From: Archivesica marissinica
Lineage: Eukaryota > Mollusca > Bivalvia > Venerida > Vesicomyidae
NCBI GenBank assembly: GCA_014843695.1
Contig: CM026390.1
Coordinates: 20,844,204 to 20,908,203 of the forward strand
Direction: 5' to 3'
DNA: 64,000 nucleotides
Position 1 is the first letter of the stretch, and each line of letters opens with the position of its first letter. The notes under the pieces are model-generated. The model was not told where the DNA came from, did no database searches, and saw only the letters and a program-made list of their open reading frames with translations. Of this stretch, positions 41,326 through 56,700 are shown piece after piece. A program made the translations under genes and the position numbers.

Positions 41326-41550
41326 TTAACCAATTCAACACCAAGAAACTGACATGGATTGGTGCATCATATTATTAGACTAATAAATCAAGAAGAAAAT
41401 TACATTTGGACCAGTTCATTTATCCAAATGGGTAATTTTGTCTAAAAATAGTAATTTTACTGGCAAAAGTGCAGATCCTGATGAGACGGCTTATCTGGAT
41501 CTACTTTGTTTCTAAGGCCTTTTAGAGGTCTGTAGTGTTGAAAGGGTTAA
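41326..41550 (+). mobile_element. MITE with TTAA-CCCTTTCAAC termini, copy 1
   Basis: Bounded by TTAA at 41326 and 41547. The right end reads GTGTTGAAAGGG-TTAA; the left end is a decayed inverse (TTAACCAATTCAACACC). The interior matches copy 2 at 41957-42158 in inverted orientation (ACATTTGGACCAGTTCATTT here, AAATGAACTGGTCCAAATGT there). TTAA flanks with CCCTTT tips suggest a non-autonomous piggyBac-like element, by analogy. Confidence 0.68.
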
Positions 41551-41660
41551 CGATCTAGTGACCGGCTCCTGTGTGCACAACACAGTTCTATGTGATTTCT
41601 ATACTGGTCCTGCGCTTGGTTATAGAGATGGTAAATATCCGACACTTCTAAGAACAGACC

Positions 41661-41780
41661 ATGTCCTACACATTATTAGACGATGATGGAGCGCAACTAT
41701 GCTGTGCTATTCGTTCAGGAAATATCTCTGATGTACAGCTCCTAGTAGAGGCTGGAGTGGATATAAACTCACAAGACAAG
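41661..41780 (+). CDS. Ankyrin gene exon 1 (start or internal)
   Basis: Encodes MSYTLLDDDGAQLCCAIRSG and NISDVQLLVEAGVDINSQDK, then CAAGACAAG|GTAACA. The second half is a clear ankyrin helix-turn-helix ending (LLVEAGVDINSQD). Two AGs precede the ATG (41651-41652 and 41656-41657), so the exon may start at 41653 or 41658 if it is internal. Confidence 0.8.
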
Positions 41781-44700
41781 GTAACACATGTACTATACGA
41801 TTACGAGATGGTGATTTGGACTTTACTGCATGTTCACGCAGGCTGTTATCTTAGATGTCACACACAAACAATATCCATGTTTGATCACATTTGGGCACAT
41901 AATTAAGTCATGACATTACATATGCACAGTGTAATACACCCACATGACAACTCAGCTTAACCCTTTCAACAATACATACCACTAAATTGGTTTACAAAAA
42001 GTGTAGATCCGTGATGAGCAGTTTCATCAGGATCTGTACTTTTTGCCAGTAATATTAATAAAATTACCATTTTGATAAATGAACTGGTCCAAATGTAATT
42101 TTCTAATTAATTTATTGTGCACCAGTCCATGTCAGTTACTTGGTGTTGAAAGGGTTAAGTCTCTTAGGACAGACTACGGTTAGTCAATTTAGGATGGTGC
42201 TCAGGCCCTGTAGCCACACTGAGGCTAATGAGGTGCAATTTTGTACAGATAAATACACATTGGATAATTATACTGTAGTATATTTGTCGAGTAATTTAAT
42301 AATGGTGATGGAATGGTTTGTTATTACTGTTGTTCCATAACCAAATATTGCAGTTGCAAACGTTTGTTATTACTGTTGTTTAGCATCTCTCACAGTTCTA
42401 TACAATAGGATGTTTAGCATCTATCACAGTTCTATACTATAGGATGTTTAGCATCTGTCACAGTTCTATACTATATGAAGTTTAACATCTCTCACAGTTC
42501 TATACTATAGGATGTTTAGCATCTGTCACAGTTATTACTATATGATGTTTAGCATCTCTCACAGTTCTATACTATAGGATGCTTAACATCTCTCACAGTT
42601 CTATACTTATAGGATGTTTAACATCTTTCACAGTTCTATACTATAGGATGCTTAACATCTCTCACAGTTCTATACTATAGGATGTTTAGCATCTCTCACA
42701 GTTCTATACTATAGGATGTTTAACATCTCTCACAGTTCTATACTATATGATGTTTAACATCTCTCACAGTTCTATACTATAGGATGTTTAGCATCTGTCA
42801 CAGTTATTACTATATGATGTTTAGCATCTCTCACAGTTCTATACTATAGGATGCTTAACATCTCTCACAGTTCTATACTTATAGGATGTTTAACATCTTT
42901 CACAGTTCTATACTATAGGATGCTTAACATCTCTCACAGTTCTATACTATAGGATGTTTAGCATCTCTCACAGTTCTATACTATAGGATGTTTAACATCT
43001 CTCACAGTTCTATACTATATGACGTTTAACATCTCTCACAGTTCTATACTATAGGATGTTTAGCATCTCTCACAGTTCTATACTATAGGATGTTTAGCAT
43101 CTCTCACAGTTCTATACTATAGGATGTTTAACATCTCTCACAGTTCTATACTATAGGATGTTTAGCATCTCTCACAGTTCTATACTATAGGATGTTTAAC
43201 AGCTCTCACAGTTCTATACTATATGATGTTTAGCATCTCTCACAGTTCTATACTATAGGATGTTTAGCATCTCTCACAGTTCTATACTATAGGATGTTTA
43301 ACAGCTCTCACAGTTCTATACTATATGATGTTTAGCATCTCTCACAGTTCTATACTATAGGATGTTTTACAAGCCCCCCCCCCCCATCAGACACAGTCAC
43401 ATATAACCTCCTAAAATGTTTCTTTGCTGGGGGGAGGTGTATTGGATTTAAGTTATTCTTCATTGAATGCTATATTCTTGCAGAATGGTGAGACAGCTCT
43501 ACATGTAGCTACCTGGTACGATTGTGAAGACATTGTACAGGAATTATTACATTCTGGAGTCGATGTCAGTCAACCCAATACGGTAATATATACAGTTAAT
43601 CTGTCTTAAGCAGCCAGCCAAGGAATCACAGAAAGTAGATGCTTAGCACAGGTGACTGCTTAAGAGGTCAACTGTATAATAAAATAACATATTGGGAAAC
43701 TGGCTGTTTAATACAGGTTGGCTGCTTAATAGAGGGCTAATGTATAATAAAAAAATCATATTGGGATTCTGGAAACTGGCTGCTTATTACAAGTGGCTGC
43801 TTAATAGAGTTGACCACTAACACCAGTTTAACTGTATGTCTTGTACTTCAGTGAATTAATATCAGCCAGCACACTACCCTATACATTACACCACTGAAGA
43901 TCAAACTCACAACCTCTTGGCTACGAGGACACACTATGCATTACACCACTGAAGATCAAACTCACAACCTCTTGGCTACGAGGACACCCTATGCATTACA
44001 CCACTGAAGATCAAACTCACAATCTCTTGGCTAGAGGACACACACTATGCATTACACCACTGAAGATCAAACTCACAACCTCTTGGCTACGAGGACACAC
44101 ACTATGCATTACACCACTGAAGATCAAACTCACAACCTCTTGGCTACGAGGACACTCTATGCATTACACCACTGAGGTTCAAACTCACAACCTCTCAGCT
44201 ATGAAGACACCCTATGCATTACACCACTGAAGATCAAACTCACAACCTCTTGGCTACGAGGACACCCTATGCATTACACCACTGAAGATCAAACTCACAA
44301 TCTCTCGGCTACGAGGACACCCTATGCATTACACCACTGAGGTTCAAACTCACAACCTCTCGGCTACAAGGATACCCTATGCATTACACCACTGAGGTTC
44401 AAATTCACAACCTCTCGGCTACGAGGACACCCTATCTATTAAACCATTTTATTGGAATATATATTCTGTTAAATACACACACATAATTATGCTTTCCATA
44501 AAATATAGAAATTTATAAGTGAAATAAAAATGCATTTCTATATTACAAAATAGCCGACAATATTCCATGCCTTCCAAAGATTTCACATCACTTGAAGAAT
44601 CATTAATATTATGCGAGTGTTTTGACCCATAATGTGCGTACATCTCACTAGGCATTGGAATTTATAATTCTATATGTTTCCCACAAGTGACGGAAGACAT

Positions 44701-47700
44701 GATATGGTAGCGCCTTCGATTCAGGTGCGAAAGACTCGGAGTTCGAGCCCCGCTGGAGCCGTTACGATTGTGTCCTTAGGCAAGGCATTTAAATTCCACA
44801 TTCCCTCCTCACTCTCCATCTTGGCGATGGATTCAACAAGGAATGAGGTCTCAAGAGTGATTAGTATAAGTTGTAAGAACTTCATTCGCAATCGAGCTAA
44901 AATAAATTTGTATAAATTTAACTAAAACAAGTGATGGAAGTGGTGATAGCGAACTGGTAGAGCATTCGTATCAGGTGCAAAAGGCCCGGATTTTGCGCCC
45001 CGCTGGAGCCTTTACAATTGTGTCCTTAGGCAAGGCACTTAAATTCCATGTTCCCTCTTCTCCCTCTCTCTTCCTCATGGCGATGGATTCCATCAGGAAT
45101 GAGGTCTCCAGAGCGATTAATATAACGTTGTAATATCTTGTTTCGCAATCAAACTAAAATAAATTTGTATAAACTAGACACTCATGTATAACTCTTTGCA
45201 CCCTATAGCGATGGAAATAACAGTCAAACAGGTCATGCAATTTCATTAGAATTAAAAATTGTCGTAACAACACAATTCTAATAAAATACATATTTCATCT
45301 AAAGATCAGAAAATCACATTAATTGACCTTTCTGCCGATTTTGATTGACAGCTGGCATTAGCCAATCGCATCACACCATTTGCGTACCCCCCCCGGCAAT
45401 GGTTTATCGCCGCCATCTTGTTAGACAAACAATGCATATTAGACAAACTAGTAGACAAATTTGAAAAGGCGTGAATTTGATCTAAAATACGGGTTTAAAA
45501 TTGTTTTAATGATGTTGAAAATGTGCAGGTTTGGAGTGTGGGTTAGTTATAGTACTAAATTAGTCGATATCCTGGTGATCGACGTTAAATTCAACCCATT
45601 TCAAAATCTTTGGACAAATCTAAAAGTGTGTATATGAACCACAAAATGCCAGACAGCTGCTTTAAAAACAATGCATCTATAAAAACACCGACTGACCCCA
45701 TACCATCATTCTTTTCTCGCAAACACAGCAATCAAATTTAAGCAAATCACACTGTTTATTGGGAGTAATCAACAACTTACCGACTACCGGTACATCACAG
45801 AGACCGCCGACTTATAATGTCCCGATTTAGCACTGATTGTGCTAATTGGTCAATTATAAAATGTGTGCACATAATTATATTAATTGCAATTAATTAATGT
45901 CATTGACAATGGTGAAAAGATGTAGCTATGGGCTTGTGTGACAGTGATAGTAGATCGATTGATAGTCGTGCCATTTCCAAAACCTAAGACAAATCTTGAA
46001 AAATGTCTAAGGTGGATCAAGTTGTGTGGACGATCAAACGACCAGCTGAATACATCCAAAATTAATGCAAACAGATATATATATTTGCACAAAAGTAAGT
46101 TGAAGTTAATTTATTTATACATAATAAAATATTTCCAAAAAATATATTCTGCATTTATAGATCTACTGTTCACAAGAGATATGCGAGTATAATGGTGATT
46201 AAAATTATACATGTGGTTCATACATATTGTCGTGGATGGTGGACTAGGGACCAGATAGTAGTAATAGTACCCATGCATGTGCAGAGCTGTGGGATTCCCA
46301 TATTAGCTCAGTGAACGTACTGGTGTTCAGTTTATGGGCCTAATGTTCGAGTCTTCTAGGAGGCATAGGGTAGAGTCTCTCAAGACGGAAAAATGCAGTT
46401 TTTCTCAATGATTAACTTAAATATGTTGCTGGTTTCCAACGATACTTAACACGTCCTCAACCGTTAAATATATCTGTACTTTAGAGAAATAACCTTCACT
46501 GAAGAACCTAAACCCTTGCTGTCTTGCTTTCAATGAGATATTCTTATCTGGGTGAAATAAAACCGAGAAATTCGACGGAATTGTATCTAGATCAACTCGA
46601 TGCAGGTCTGCGTTAGACGCCATTTTGTTAGATAGCTTGTCTCGCGTGGTTACAGCGAGCACCTGTAACTATGGGGGGCGTGGCTAAGTAGCGCCTGCAG
46701 AAAGGTCAATTATTTCAACTACATGTATTTATAGCCTTTATTTTACCCAGCATGCACACAGTATATCACCCACCGTATTAATGTGTTTCAGAATGGTCAA
46801 ACACCTCTCCATCTAGCGGCAGGCTACGGCTATAGTGACATAGTAAGCCATTTACTGGACGCAAGTGCCAACATTGAGGCAAAAACAAAGGTAGTCTTTC
46901 AAAGCTTTAGGTCACCAATATCTTGTTGTTTGTACGTGTTTAATTGATTTTTATTATTGGTACTGTTATTAGGGTGGGGATGGGGGGGATTGAGGGCTTC
47001 AGCATGGTGGTTATTGGTGGAGGAATACCGCAGGTGCTTCTCTGGTCAGTATTAAGACACAGACATGTAGCTCGAGAGCTTCCTCTCGTGGTATTTACAA
47101 GTACCTCAATACAGTCAAACCTGAAGTATTTCAAGTACCTCAATACAGTCAAACCTGAAGTATTTCAAGTACCTCAATACAGTTAAACCTGAAGTATTTC
47201 AAGTACCTCAATACAGTCAAACCTGAAGTATTTCAAGTACCTCAATACAGTCAAACCTGAAGTATTTCAAGTACCTCAATACAGTCAAACCTGAAGTATT
47301 TCAAGTACCTCAATACAGTCAAACATGAAGTATTTCAAGTACCTCAATACAGTCAAACATGAAGTATTTCAAGTACCTCAATACAGTCAAACCTGAAGTA
47401 TTTCAAGTACCTCAATACAGTCAAACCTTTACCAGTAGGATTATTGTTGAAACTATTCACCAGTAGGATTATTGTTGAAACTATTCACCAGTAGGATTAT
47501 TGTTGAAACTATTCACCAGTAGGATTATTGTTGAAACTATTCACCAGTAGGATTATTGTTGAAACTATTCACCAGTAGGATTATTGTTGAAACTATTGTG
47601 GTTTACAAGTAGGATTATTGTTGAAACTATTTACAAGTAGGATTATTGTTGAAACTATTCACCAGTAGGATTATTGTTGAAACTATTCACCAGTAGGATT

Positions 47701-50700
47701 ATTGTTGAAACTATTTACCAGTAGGATTATTGTTGAAACTATTTACAAGTAGGATTATTGTTGAAACTATTCACCAGTAGGATTATTGTTGAAACTATTT
47801 ACAAGTAGGATTATTGTTGAAACTATTTACAAGTAGGATTATTGTTGAAACTATTCACCAGTAGGATTATTGTTGAAACTATTCACCAGTAGGATTATTG
47901 TTGAAACTATTTACCAGTAGGATTATTGTTGAAACTATTTACAAGTAGGATTATTGTTGAAACTATTCACCAGTAGGATTATTGTTGAAACTATTTACAA
48001 GTAGGATTATTGTTGAAACTATTTACAAGTAGGATTATTGTTGAAACTATTCACCAGTAGGATTATTGTTGAAACTATTCACCAGTAGGATTATTGTTGA
48101 AACTATTTACCAGTAGGATTATTGTTGAAACTATTTACAAGTAGGATTATTGTTGAAACTATTCACCAGTAGGATTATTGTTGAAACTATTAACTAGTAG
48201 GATTATTTTTCTCCGGGTACTACAGTTTCCTCCCACATGAATGACCACATATACGCTTTCATCCGAGCCAACGAGAGTGATTAATATAAGTTGTGAAAAC
48301 TGAAGCAATCGTTGTAAAATAATTAAAGAATAAAAAAAAACCTGTCTTACGCAGCCAGACAAGGGAATTACAGAAAGTGGCTGCTTAACACAGGTGGTGG
48401 CTTCATAGAGGTCAAATATATAATAAAACGACATACTGGGATTCTGGACACTGGCTGCTTAATAGAGGTTTGAATGTACAAGAAAAGCGTGAGTGGATAG
48501 ATAACATGTACGGGACAAGTGTAGACATAGTGGATAGATAACATGTACGGGACACGTGTAGACAGAGTGGATATACAACATGTACGGGACACGTGTAGAC
48601 AGAGTGGATATACAACATGTACGGGACACGTGTAGACATAGTGGATATACAACATGTACGGGACACGTGTAGACAGAGTGGATATACAACATGTACGGGA
48701 CACGTGTAGACAGAGTGGATAGATAACATGTACGGGACACGTGTAGACAGAGTGGATATACAACATGTACGGGACACGTGTAGACAGAGTGGATATACAA
48801 CATGTACGGGACACGTGTAGACAGAGTGGATATACAACATGTACGGGACACGTGTAGACATAGTGGATATACAACATGTACGGGACACGTGTAGACAGAG
48901 TGGATATACAACATGTACGGGACACGTGTAGACAGAGTGGATATACAACATGTACGGGACACGTGTAGACAGAGTGGATATACAACATGTACGGGACACG
49001 TGTAGACAGAGTGGATATACAACATGTACGGGACACGTGTAGACATAGTGGATATACAACATGTACGGACACGTGTAGACAGAGTGGATAGATAACATGT
49101 ACGGGACACGTGTAGACAGAGTGGATATACAACATGTACGGGACACGTGTAGACATAGTGGATAGATAACATGTGCGGGACACGTGTAGGCAGAGTGGAT
49201 ATACAACATGTACGGGACACGTGTAGACAGAGTGGATATACAACATGTACGGGACACGTGTAGACAGAGTGGATATACACATGTACGGACACGTGTAGAC
49301 AGAGTGGATATACAACATGTACGGACACGTGTAGACATAGTGGATAGATAACATGTGCGGGACACGTGTAGACAGAGTGGATATACAACATGTACGGGAC
49401 ACGTGTAGACAGAGTGGATATACAACATGTACGGGACACGTGTAGACAGAGTGGATATACAACATGTACGGGACACGTGTAGACAGAGTGGATATACAAC
49501 ATGTACGGGACACGTGTAGACAGAGTGGATATACAACATGTACGGGACACGTGTAGACAGAGTGGATAGATAACATGTGCGGGACACGTGTAGGCAGAGT
49601 GGATATACAACATGTACGGGACACGTGTAGACATAGTGGATAGATAACATGTGCGAGACACGTGTAGACAGAGTGGATATACAACATGTACGGGACACGT
49701 GTAGACAGAGTGGATAGATAACATGTGCGGGACACGTGTAGGCAGAGTGGATAAACAACATGTACGGGACACGTGTAGACATAGTGGATAGAAAACATGT
49801 GCGAGACACGTGTAGACAGAGTGGATATACAACATGTACGGGACACGTGTAGACAGAGTGGATATACAACATGTACGGGACACGTGTAGACAGAGTGGAT
49901 AGATAACATGTACGGGACACGTGTAGACATAGTGGATATACAACATGTACGGGACACGTGTAGAAAGAGTGGATAAACAACATGTACGGGACACGTGTAG
50001 ACATAGTGGATATACAACATGTACGGGACACGTGTAGACAGAGTGGATATACAACATGTACGGGACACGTGTAGACATAGTTGATATACAACATGTACGG
50101 GACACGTGTAGACAGAGTGGATATACAACATGTACGGGACACGTGTAGGCAGAGTGGATATACAACATGTACGGGACACGTGTAGACAGAGTGGATATAC
50201 AACATGTACGGGACACGTGTAGACATAGTGGATATACAACATGTACGGGACACGTGTAGACAGAGTGGATATACAACATGTACGGGACACGTGTAGACAT
50301 AGTGGATATACAACATGTACGGGACACGTGTAGGCATAGTGGATATACAACATGTACGGGACACGTGTAGACAGAGTGGATAGATAACATGTACGGGACA
50401 CGTGTAGACATAGTGGATATACAACATGTACGGGACACGTGTAGACAGAGTGGATAGATAACATGTACGGGACACGTGTAGACAGAGTGGATAGATAACA
50501 TGTACGAGACACGTGTAGACAGAGTGGATAGATAACATGTGCGGGACACGTGTAGGCAGAGTGGATATACAACATGTACGGGACACGTGTAGACATAGTG
50601 GATAGATAACATGTGCGGGACACGTGTAGACAGAGTGGATATACAACATGTACGGGACACGTGTAGACAGAGTGGATATATAACATGTACGGGACACGTG

Positions 50701-53700
50701 TAGACATAGTGGATAGATAACATGTACGGGACACGTGTAGACAGAGTGGATATACAACATGTACGGGACACGTGTAGACAGAGTGGATATACATGTACGG
50801 GACACGTGTAGACATAGTGGATAGATAACATGTACGGGACACGTGTAGACAGAGTGGATATACAACATGTACGGGACACGTGTAGACAGAGTGGATAGAT
50901 AACATGTGCGAGACACGTGTAGACAGAGTGGATATACAACATGTACGGGACACGTGTAGACAGAGTGGATATACAACATGTACGGGACACGTGTAGACAG
51001 AGTGGATATACAACATGTACGGGACACGTGTAGACAGAGTGGATATACAACATGTACGGGACACGTGTAGACAGAGTGGATATACAACATGTACGGGACA
51101 CGTGTAGACAGAGTGGATATACAACATGTACGGGACACGTGTAGACAGAGTGGATAGATAACATGTACGGGACACGTGTAGACAGAGTGGATATACAACA
51201 TGTACGGGACACGTGTAGACAGAGTGGATAGATAACATGTACGGGACACGTGTAGACAGAGTGGATATACAACATGTACGGGACACGTGTAGACATAGTG
51301 GATAGATAACATGTGCGGGACACGTGTAGGCAGAGTGGATATACAACATGTACGGGACACGTGTAGACAGAGTGGATATACAACATGTACGGGACACGTG
51401 TAGACAGAGTGGATAGATAACATGTGCGGGACACGTGTAGGCAGAGTGGATATACAACATGTACGGGACACGTGTAGACAGAGTGGATATACAACATGTA
51501 CGGGACACGTGTAGACAGAGTGGATATACAACATGTACGGGACACGTGTAGACAGAGTGGATAGATAACATGTACAAGACACGTGTAGACAGAGTGGATA
51601 TACAACATGTACGAGACACGTGTAGACAGAGTGGATATACAACATGTACGGGACACGTGTAGACAGAGTGGATATACAACATGTACGGGACACGTGTAGA
51701 CATAGTGGATATACAACATGTACTGGACACGTGTAGACAGAGTGGATATACAACATGTACGGGACACGTGTAGACAGAGTGGATAGATAACATGTGCGGG
51801 ACACGTGTAGGCAGAGTGGATATACAACATGTACGGGACACGTGTAGACATAGTGGATAGATAACATGTGCGAGACACGTGTAGACAGAGTGGATATACA
51901 ACATGTACGGGACACGTGTAGACAGAGTGGATAGATAACATGTGCGGGACACGTGTAGGCAGAGTGGATAAACAACATGTACGGGACACGTGTAGACATA
52001 GTGGATAGAAAACATGTGCGAGACACGTGTAGACAGAGTGGATATACAACATGTACGGGACACGTGTAGACAGAGTGGATATACAACATGTACGGGACAC
52101 GTGTAGACAGAGTGGATAGATAACATGTACGGGACACGTGTAGACATAGTGGATATACAACATGTACGGGACACGTGTAGAAAGAGTGGATAAACAACAT
52201 GTACGGGACACGTGTAGACATAGTGGATATACAACATGTACGGGACACGTGTAGACAGAGTGGATATACAACATGTACGGGACACGTGTAGACATAGTTG
52301 ATATACAACATGTACGGGACACGTGTAGACAGAGTGGATATACAACATGTACGGGACACGTGTAGGCAGAGTGGATAGATAACATGTGCGGGACACGTGT
52401 AGGCAGAGTGGATATACAACATGTACGGGACACGTGTAGACAGAGTGGATATACAACATGTACGGGACACGTGTAGACATAGTGGATATACAACATGTAC
52501 GGGACACGTGTAGACATAGTGGATATACAACATGTACGGGACACGTGTAGACAGAGTGGATAGATAACATGTACGGGACACGTGTAGACATAGTGGATAT
52601 ACAACATGTACGGGACACGTGTAGACAGAGTGGATATACAACATGTACGAGACACGTGTAGACAGGTGGATAGATAACATGTACGAGACACGTGTAGACA
52701 GAGTGGATAGATAACATGTACGGGACACGTGTAGACAGAGTGGATAGATAACATGTATGAGACACGTGTAGACAGAGTGGATAGATAACATGTGCGGGAC
52801 ACGTGTAGGCAGAGTGGATATACAACATGTACAGGACACGTGTAGACATAGTGGATAGATAACATGTACGGGACACGTGTAGACAGAGTGGATATACAAC
52901 ATGTACGGGACACGTGTAGACAGAGTGGATATACAACATGTACGGGACACGTGTAGACAGAGTGGATATACAACATGTACGGGACACGTGTAGACAGAGT
53001 GGATAGATAACATGTACAAGACACGTGTAGACAGAGTGGATATACAACATGTATGGGACACGTGTAGACAGAGTGGATATACAACATGTACGGGACACGT
53101 GTAGACAGAGTGGATATACAACATGTACGGGACACGTGTAGACAGAGTGGATATACAACATGTACGGGACACGTGTAGACAGAGTGGATAGATAACATGT
53201 ACGGGACACGTGTAGACAGAGTGGATATACAACATGTACGGGACACGTGTAGACAGAGTGGATATACAACATGTACGGGACACGTGTAGACAGAGTGGAT
53301 ATACAACATGTACGGGACACGTGTAGACAGAGTGGATATACAACATGTACGGGACACGTGTAGACAGAGTGGATATATAACATGTACGGGACACGTGTAG
53401 ACAGAGTGGATATACAACATGTACGGGACACGTGTAGACAGAGTGGATATAAACATGTACGGGACACGTGTAGACAGAGTGGATATACAACATGTACGGG
53501 ACACGTGTAGACAGAGTGGATATACAACATGTACGGGACACGTGTAGACAGAGTGGATATACAACATGTACGGGACACGTGTAGACAGAGTGGATATACA
53601 ACATGTACGGGACACGTGTAGACATAGTGGATAGATAACATGTGCGGGACACGTGTAGGCAGAGTGGATATACAACATGTACGGGACACGTGTAGACAGA

Positions 53701-56700
53701 GTGGATATACAACATGTACGGGACACGTGTAGACAGAGTGGATATACAACATGTACGGGACACGTGTAGACAGAGTGGATAGATAACATGTACGGACACG
53801 TGTAGACAGAGTGGATATACAACATGTACGGGACACGTGTAGACAGAGTGGATATACAACATGTACGGGACACGTGTAGACAGAGTGGATATACAACATG
53901 TACGGGACACGTGTAGACATAGTGGATATACAACATGTACGGGACACGTGTAGACAGAGTGGATATACAACATGTACGGGACACGTGTAGACAGAGTGGA
54001 TAGATAACATGTGCGGGACACGTGTAGACAGAGTGGATATACAACATGTACGGGACACGTGTAGACATAGTGGATAGATAACATGTACGGGACACGTGTA
54101 GACAGAGTGGATAGATAACATGTGCGGGACACGTGTAGGCAGAGTGGATATACAACATGTACGGGACACGTGTAGACATAGTGGATAGATAACATGTACG
54201 GGACACGTGTAGACATAGTGGATAGATAACATGTGCGAGACACGTGTAGACAGAGTGGATATACAACATGTACGGGACACGTGTAGACAGAGTGGATATA
54301 CATGTACGGGACACGTGTAGACATAGTGGATAGATAACATGTACGGGACACGTGTAGACAGGGTGGATATACAACATGTACGGGACACGTGTAGACATAG
54401 TGGATAGATAACATGTGCGAGACACGTGTAGACATAGTGGATATACAACATGTACGGGACACGTGTAGACAGAGTGGATATACAACATGTACGGGACACG
54501 TGTAGACATAGTGGATATACAACATGTACGGGACACGTGTAGACAGAGTGGATATACAACATGTACGGGACACGTGTAGACATAGTGGATATACAACATG
54601 TACGGGACACGTGTAGACAGAGTGGATATACAACATGTACGGGACACGTGTAGGCAGAGTGGATAGATAACATGTACGGGACACGTGTAGACATAGTGGA
54701 TATACAACATGTACGGGACACGTGTAGACAGAGTGGATAGATAACATGTACGGGACACGTGTAGACAGAGTGGATATACAACATGTACGGGACACGTGTA
54801 GACATAGTGGATAGATAACATGTGCGGGACACGTGTAGACAGAGTGGATATACAACATGTACGGGACACGTGTAGACAGAGTGGATATACAACATGTACG
54901 GGACACGTGTAGACAGAGTGGATATACAACATGTACGGGACACGTGTAGACATAGTGGATATACAACATGTACGGGACACGTGTAGACAGAGTGGATATA
55001 CAACATGTACGGGACACGTGTAGACAGAGTGGATAGATAACATGTACGGGACACGTGTAGACATAGTGGATATACAACATGTACGGGACACGTGTAGACA
55101 GAGTGGATAGATAACATGTACGGGACACGTGTAGACAGAGTGGATAGATAACATGTGCGGGACACGTGTAGGCAGAGTGGATATACAACATGTACGGGAC
55201 ACGTGTAGACATAGTGGATAGATAACATGTGCGAGACACGTGTAGACAGAGTGGATATACAACATGTACGGGACACGTGTAGACAGAGTGGATAGATAAC
55301 ATGTGCGGGACACGTGTAGGCAGAGTGGATATACAACATGTATGGGACACGTGTAGACATAGTGGATAGATAACATGTGCGAGACACGTGTAGACAGAGT
55401 GGATATACAACATTTACGGGACACGTGTAGACATAGTTGATAGATAACATGTACGGGACACGTGTAGACATAGTGGATAGATAACATGTGCGAGACACGT
55501 GTAGACAGAGTGGATATACAACATGTACGGGACACGTGTAGACATAGTGGATAGATAACATGTACGGGACACGTGTAGACAGGGTGGATATACAACATGT
55601 ACGGGACACGTGTAGGCAGAGTGGATATACAACATGTACGGGACACGTGTAGACAGAGTGGATAGATAACATGTACGAGACACGTGTAGACAGAGTGGAT
55701 ATACAACATGTGCGGGACACGTGTAGACATAGTGGATATACAACATGTGCGGGACACGTGTAGACAGAGTGGATATACAACATGTACTGGACACGTGTAG
55801 ACATAGTGGATATACAACATGTACGGGACAAGTGTAGACAGAGTGGATATACAACATGTACGGGACACGTGTAGACATAGTGGATATACAACATGTACGG
55901 GACACGTGTAGACATAGTGGATATACAACATGTACGGGACACGTGTAGACAGAGTGGATATACAACATGTACGGGACACGTGTAGACATAGTGGATATAC
56001 AACATGTACGGGACACGTGTAGACATAGTGGATATACAACATGTACGGGACACGTGTAGACAGAGTGGATATACAACATGTACGGGACACGTGTAGACAT
56101 AGTGGATATACAACATGTACGGAACACGTGTAGACATAGTGGATATACAACATGTACGGGACACGTGTAGACAGAGTGGATATACAACATGTACGGGACA
56201 CGTGTAGACATAGTGGATATACAACATGTACGGGACACGTGTAGACAGAGTGGATATACAACATGTACGGGACACGTGTAGACAGAGTGGATATACAACA
56301 TGTACGGGACACGTGTAGACAGAGTGGATATACAACATGTACGGGACACGTGTAGACAGAGTGGATATACAACATGTACGGGACACGTGTAGACATAGTG
56401 GATATACAACATGTACGGGACACGTGTAGACAGAGTGGATATACAACATGTACGGGACACGTGTAGACATAGTGGATATACAACATGTACGGGACACGTG
56501 TAGACATAGTGGATATACAACATGTACGGGACACGTGTAGACAGAGTGGATAGATAACATGTACGGGACACGTGTAGACAGAGTGGATATACAACATGTA
56601 CGGGACACGTGTAGACATAGTGGATATACAACATGTACGGGACACGTGTAGACAGAGTGGATATACAACATGTACGGGACACGTGTAGACAGAGTGGATA

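Larger units (their letters stand above)
45321..46711 (-). mobile_element. Probable deleted DNA transposon, 1.4 kb, with AATTGACC tips
   Basis: Starts AATTGACCTTTCTGC and ends GCAGAAAGGTCAATT, a perfect 15-bp inverted repeat. Both sides are flanked by ATT (45318-45320, 46712-46714), a possible 3-bp target duplication. Near the right end on the minus strand it carries a 68-codon open frame that starts just inside the tip. A tRNA-like SINE piece lies inside (46280-46400). It is within intron 2. Superfamily not determined. Confidence 0.48.

Noticed and set aside
44674..44925. 83-codon open frame
   Set aside because: Lies wholly inside a SINE family 4 copy.
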